Source: Ferrimicrobium sp.
GTDB lineage: Bacteria; Actinomycetota; Acidimicrobiia; Acidimicrobiales; Acidimicrobiaceae
Reading direction: 5' to 3'
Assembly: GCA_027365375.1 (NCBI GenBank)
Contig: DAHXNM010000325.1
Coordinates: forward strand, 1-6,391
DNA: 6,391 bases
Below, in pieces: positions 6,249-6,391 of this stretch (positions within the stretch are counted from its first letter, which is position 1; each line of letters starts with the position of its first letter). The notes beneath the pieces were generated by a model. The model was not told where the DNA came from and ran no database searches. It saw only the letters and a list, made by a program, of their open reading frames with translations. The position numbers and the translations under genes are program-made.

Positions 6249-6391
6249 ATGACACGTGAACAGGTAACGCTGGCGAAGCGTCGAGTCTCGAGAGCCGTCC
6301 AGGTCGGCAAGGTCACCGTTGGTGGTGATAGCGCTATCTCAGTTCAGTCGATGACCACGACCAAGACCGCTGACGTAGTGGGAACCTTGGT
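6249..6391 (+). CDS. ispG: 4-hydroxy-3-methylbut-2-en-1-yl diphosphate synthase, 5' part (cut by window end)
   Basis: IspG (GcpE) is the [4Fe-4S] enzyme that reduces methylerythritol cyclodiphosphate to HMBPP, the penultimate step of the MEP pathway. I translated 47 codons from the ATG at 6249. The N-terminus has RRVSRAVQVGKVTVGGD near 11-27, then SVQSMTTTKTADV at 31-43, which is diagnostic for the family. The frame remains open at the right edge, so the Fe-S cysteines and most of the TIM barrel lie outside the window. An in-frame TGA at 6240-6242 rules out a longer N-terminus. A GTGAG at 6239-6243 could act as a weak Shine-Dalgarno 5 bases before the ATG. The gene starts 23 bases after the protease stop and is probably cotranscribed. 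Its presence with dxr puts two MEP steps in one gene block, as in mycobacteria. Confidence 0.93.
   Translation, partial: MTREQVTLAKRRVSRAVQVGKVTVGGDSAISVQSMTTTKTADVVGTL

Overview
The window is a compact block of seven same-strand housekeeping genes in this order: tsf (3' part), pyrH, frr, cdsA, dxr, an rseP/Rip1-type site-2 protease, and ispG (5' part). Every gene was identified from family motifs read directly in the translation. Spacing is operon-like throughout: 4 bp between tsf and pyrH, a 1-base TGATG overlap for pyrH/frr, 14 bp for frr/cdsA, 17 bp for cdsA/dxr, an 8-bp overlap for dxr/rseP and 23 bp for rseP/ispG. I see no terminator or convincing promoter inside the window, no stretch over 300 bases without a gene, and no tRNA, CRISPR array, mobile element or sign of recent transfer.

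The order suggests an actinobacterium. frr is followed directly by cdsA with no uppS, and dxr, the S2P protease and ispG are consecutive, as in mycobacteria (dxr-rip1-gcpE). There is no bamA after rseP, unlike proteobacteria. Base composition looks moderate (roughly mid-50s % GC by eye), low for most actinobacteria. A deep lineage such as Acidimicrobiia (Ferrimicrobium-like) is a reasonable guess, but it is inference only.

Layout by function: positions 1-1942 carry translation and nucleotide functions (EF-Ts for EF-Tu recycling, UMP kinase, ribosome recycling factor). Positions 1957-3738 encode CDP-diacylglycerol synthase, the committed step for phospholipids, with a very long hydrophilic N-terminal extension. 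Positions 3756-4910 (Dxr) and 6249 onward (IspG) are two steps of the MEP isoprenoid pathway. They flank a membrane-embedded metalloprotease at 4903-6225 that probably performs regulated intramembrane proteolysis. The block therefore links protein synthesis capacity to pyrimidine supply, membrane lipid and isoprenoid synthesis, and envelope stress signalling.

I found no new multi-gene system. The most unusual element is the roughly 325-residue, apparently disordered extension of CdsA. It is acidic, then strongly basic, and holds three spaced copies of a D-[LP]-T-L-[SE]-L motif and a perfect 18-bp tandem duplication. Second is an apparent extra N-terminal membrane segment on the S2P protease.
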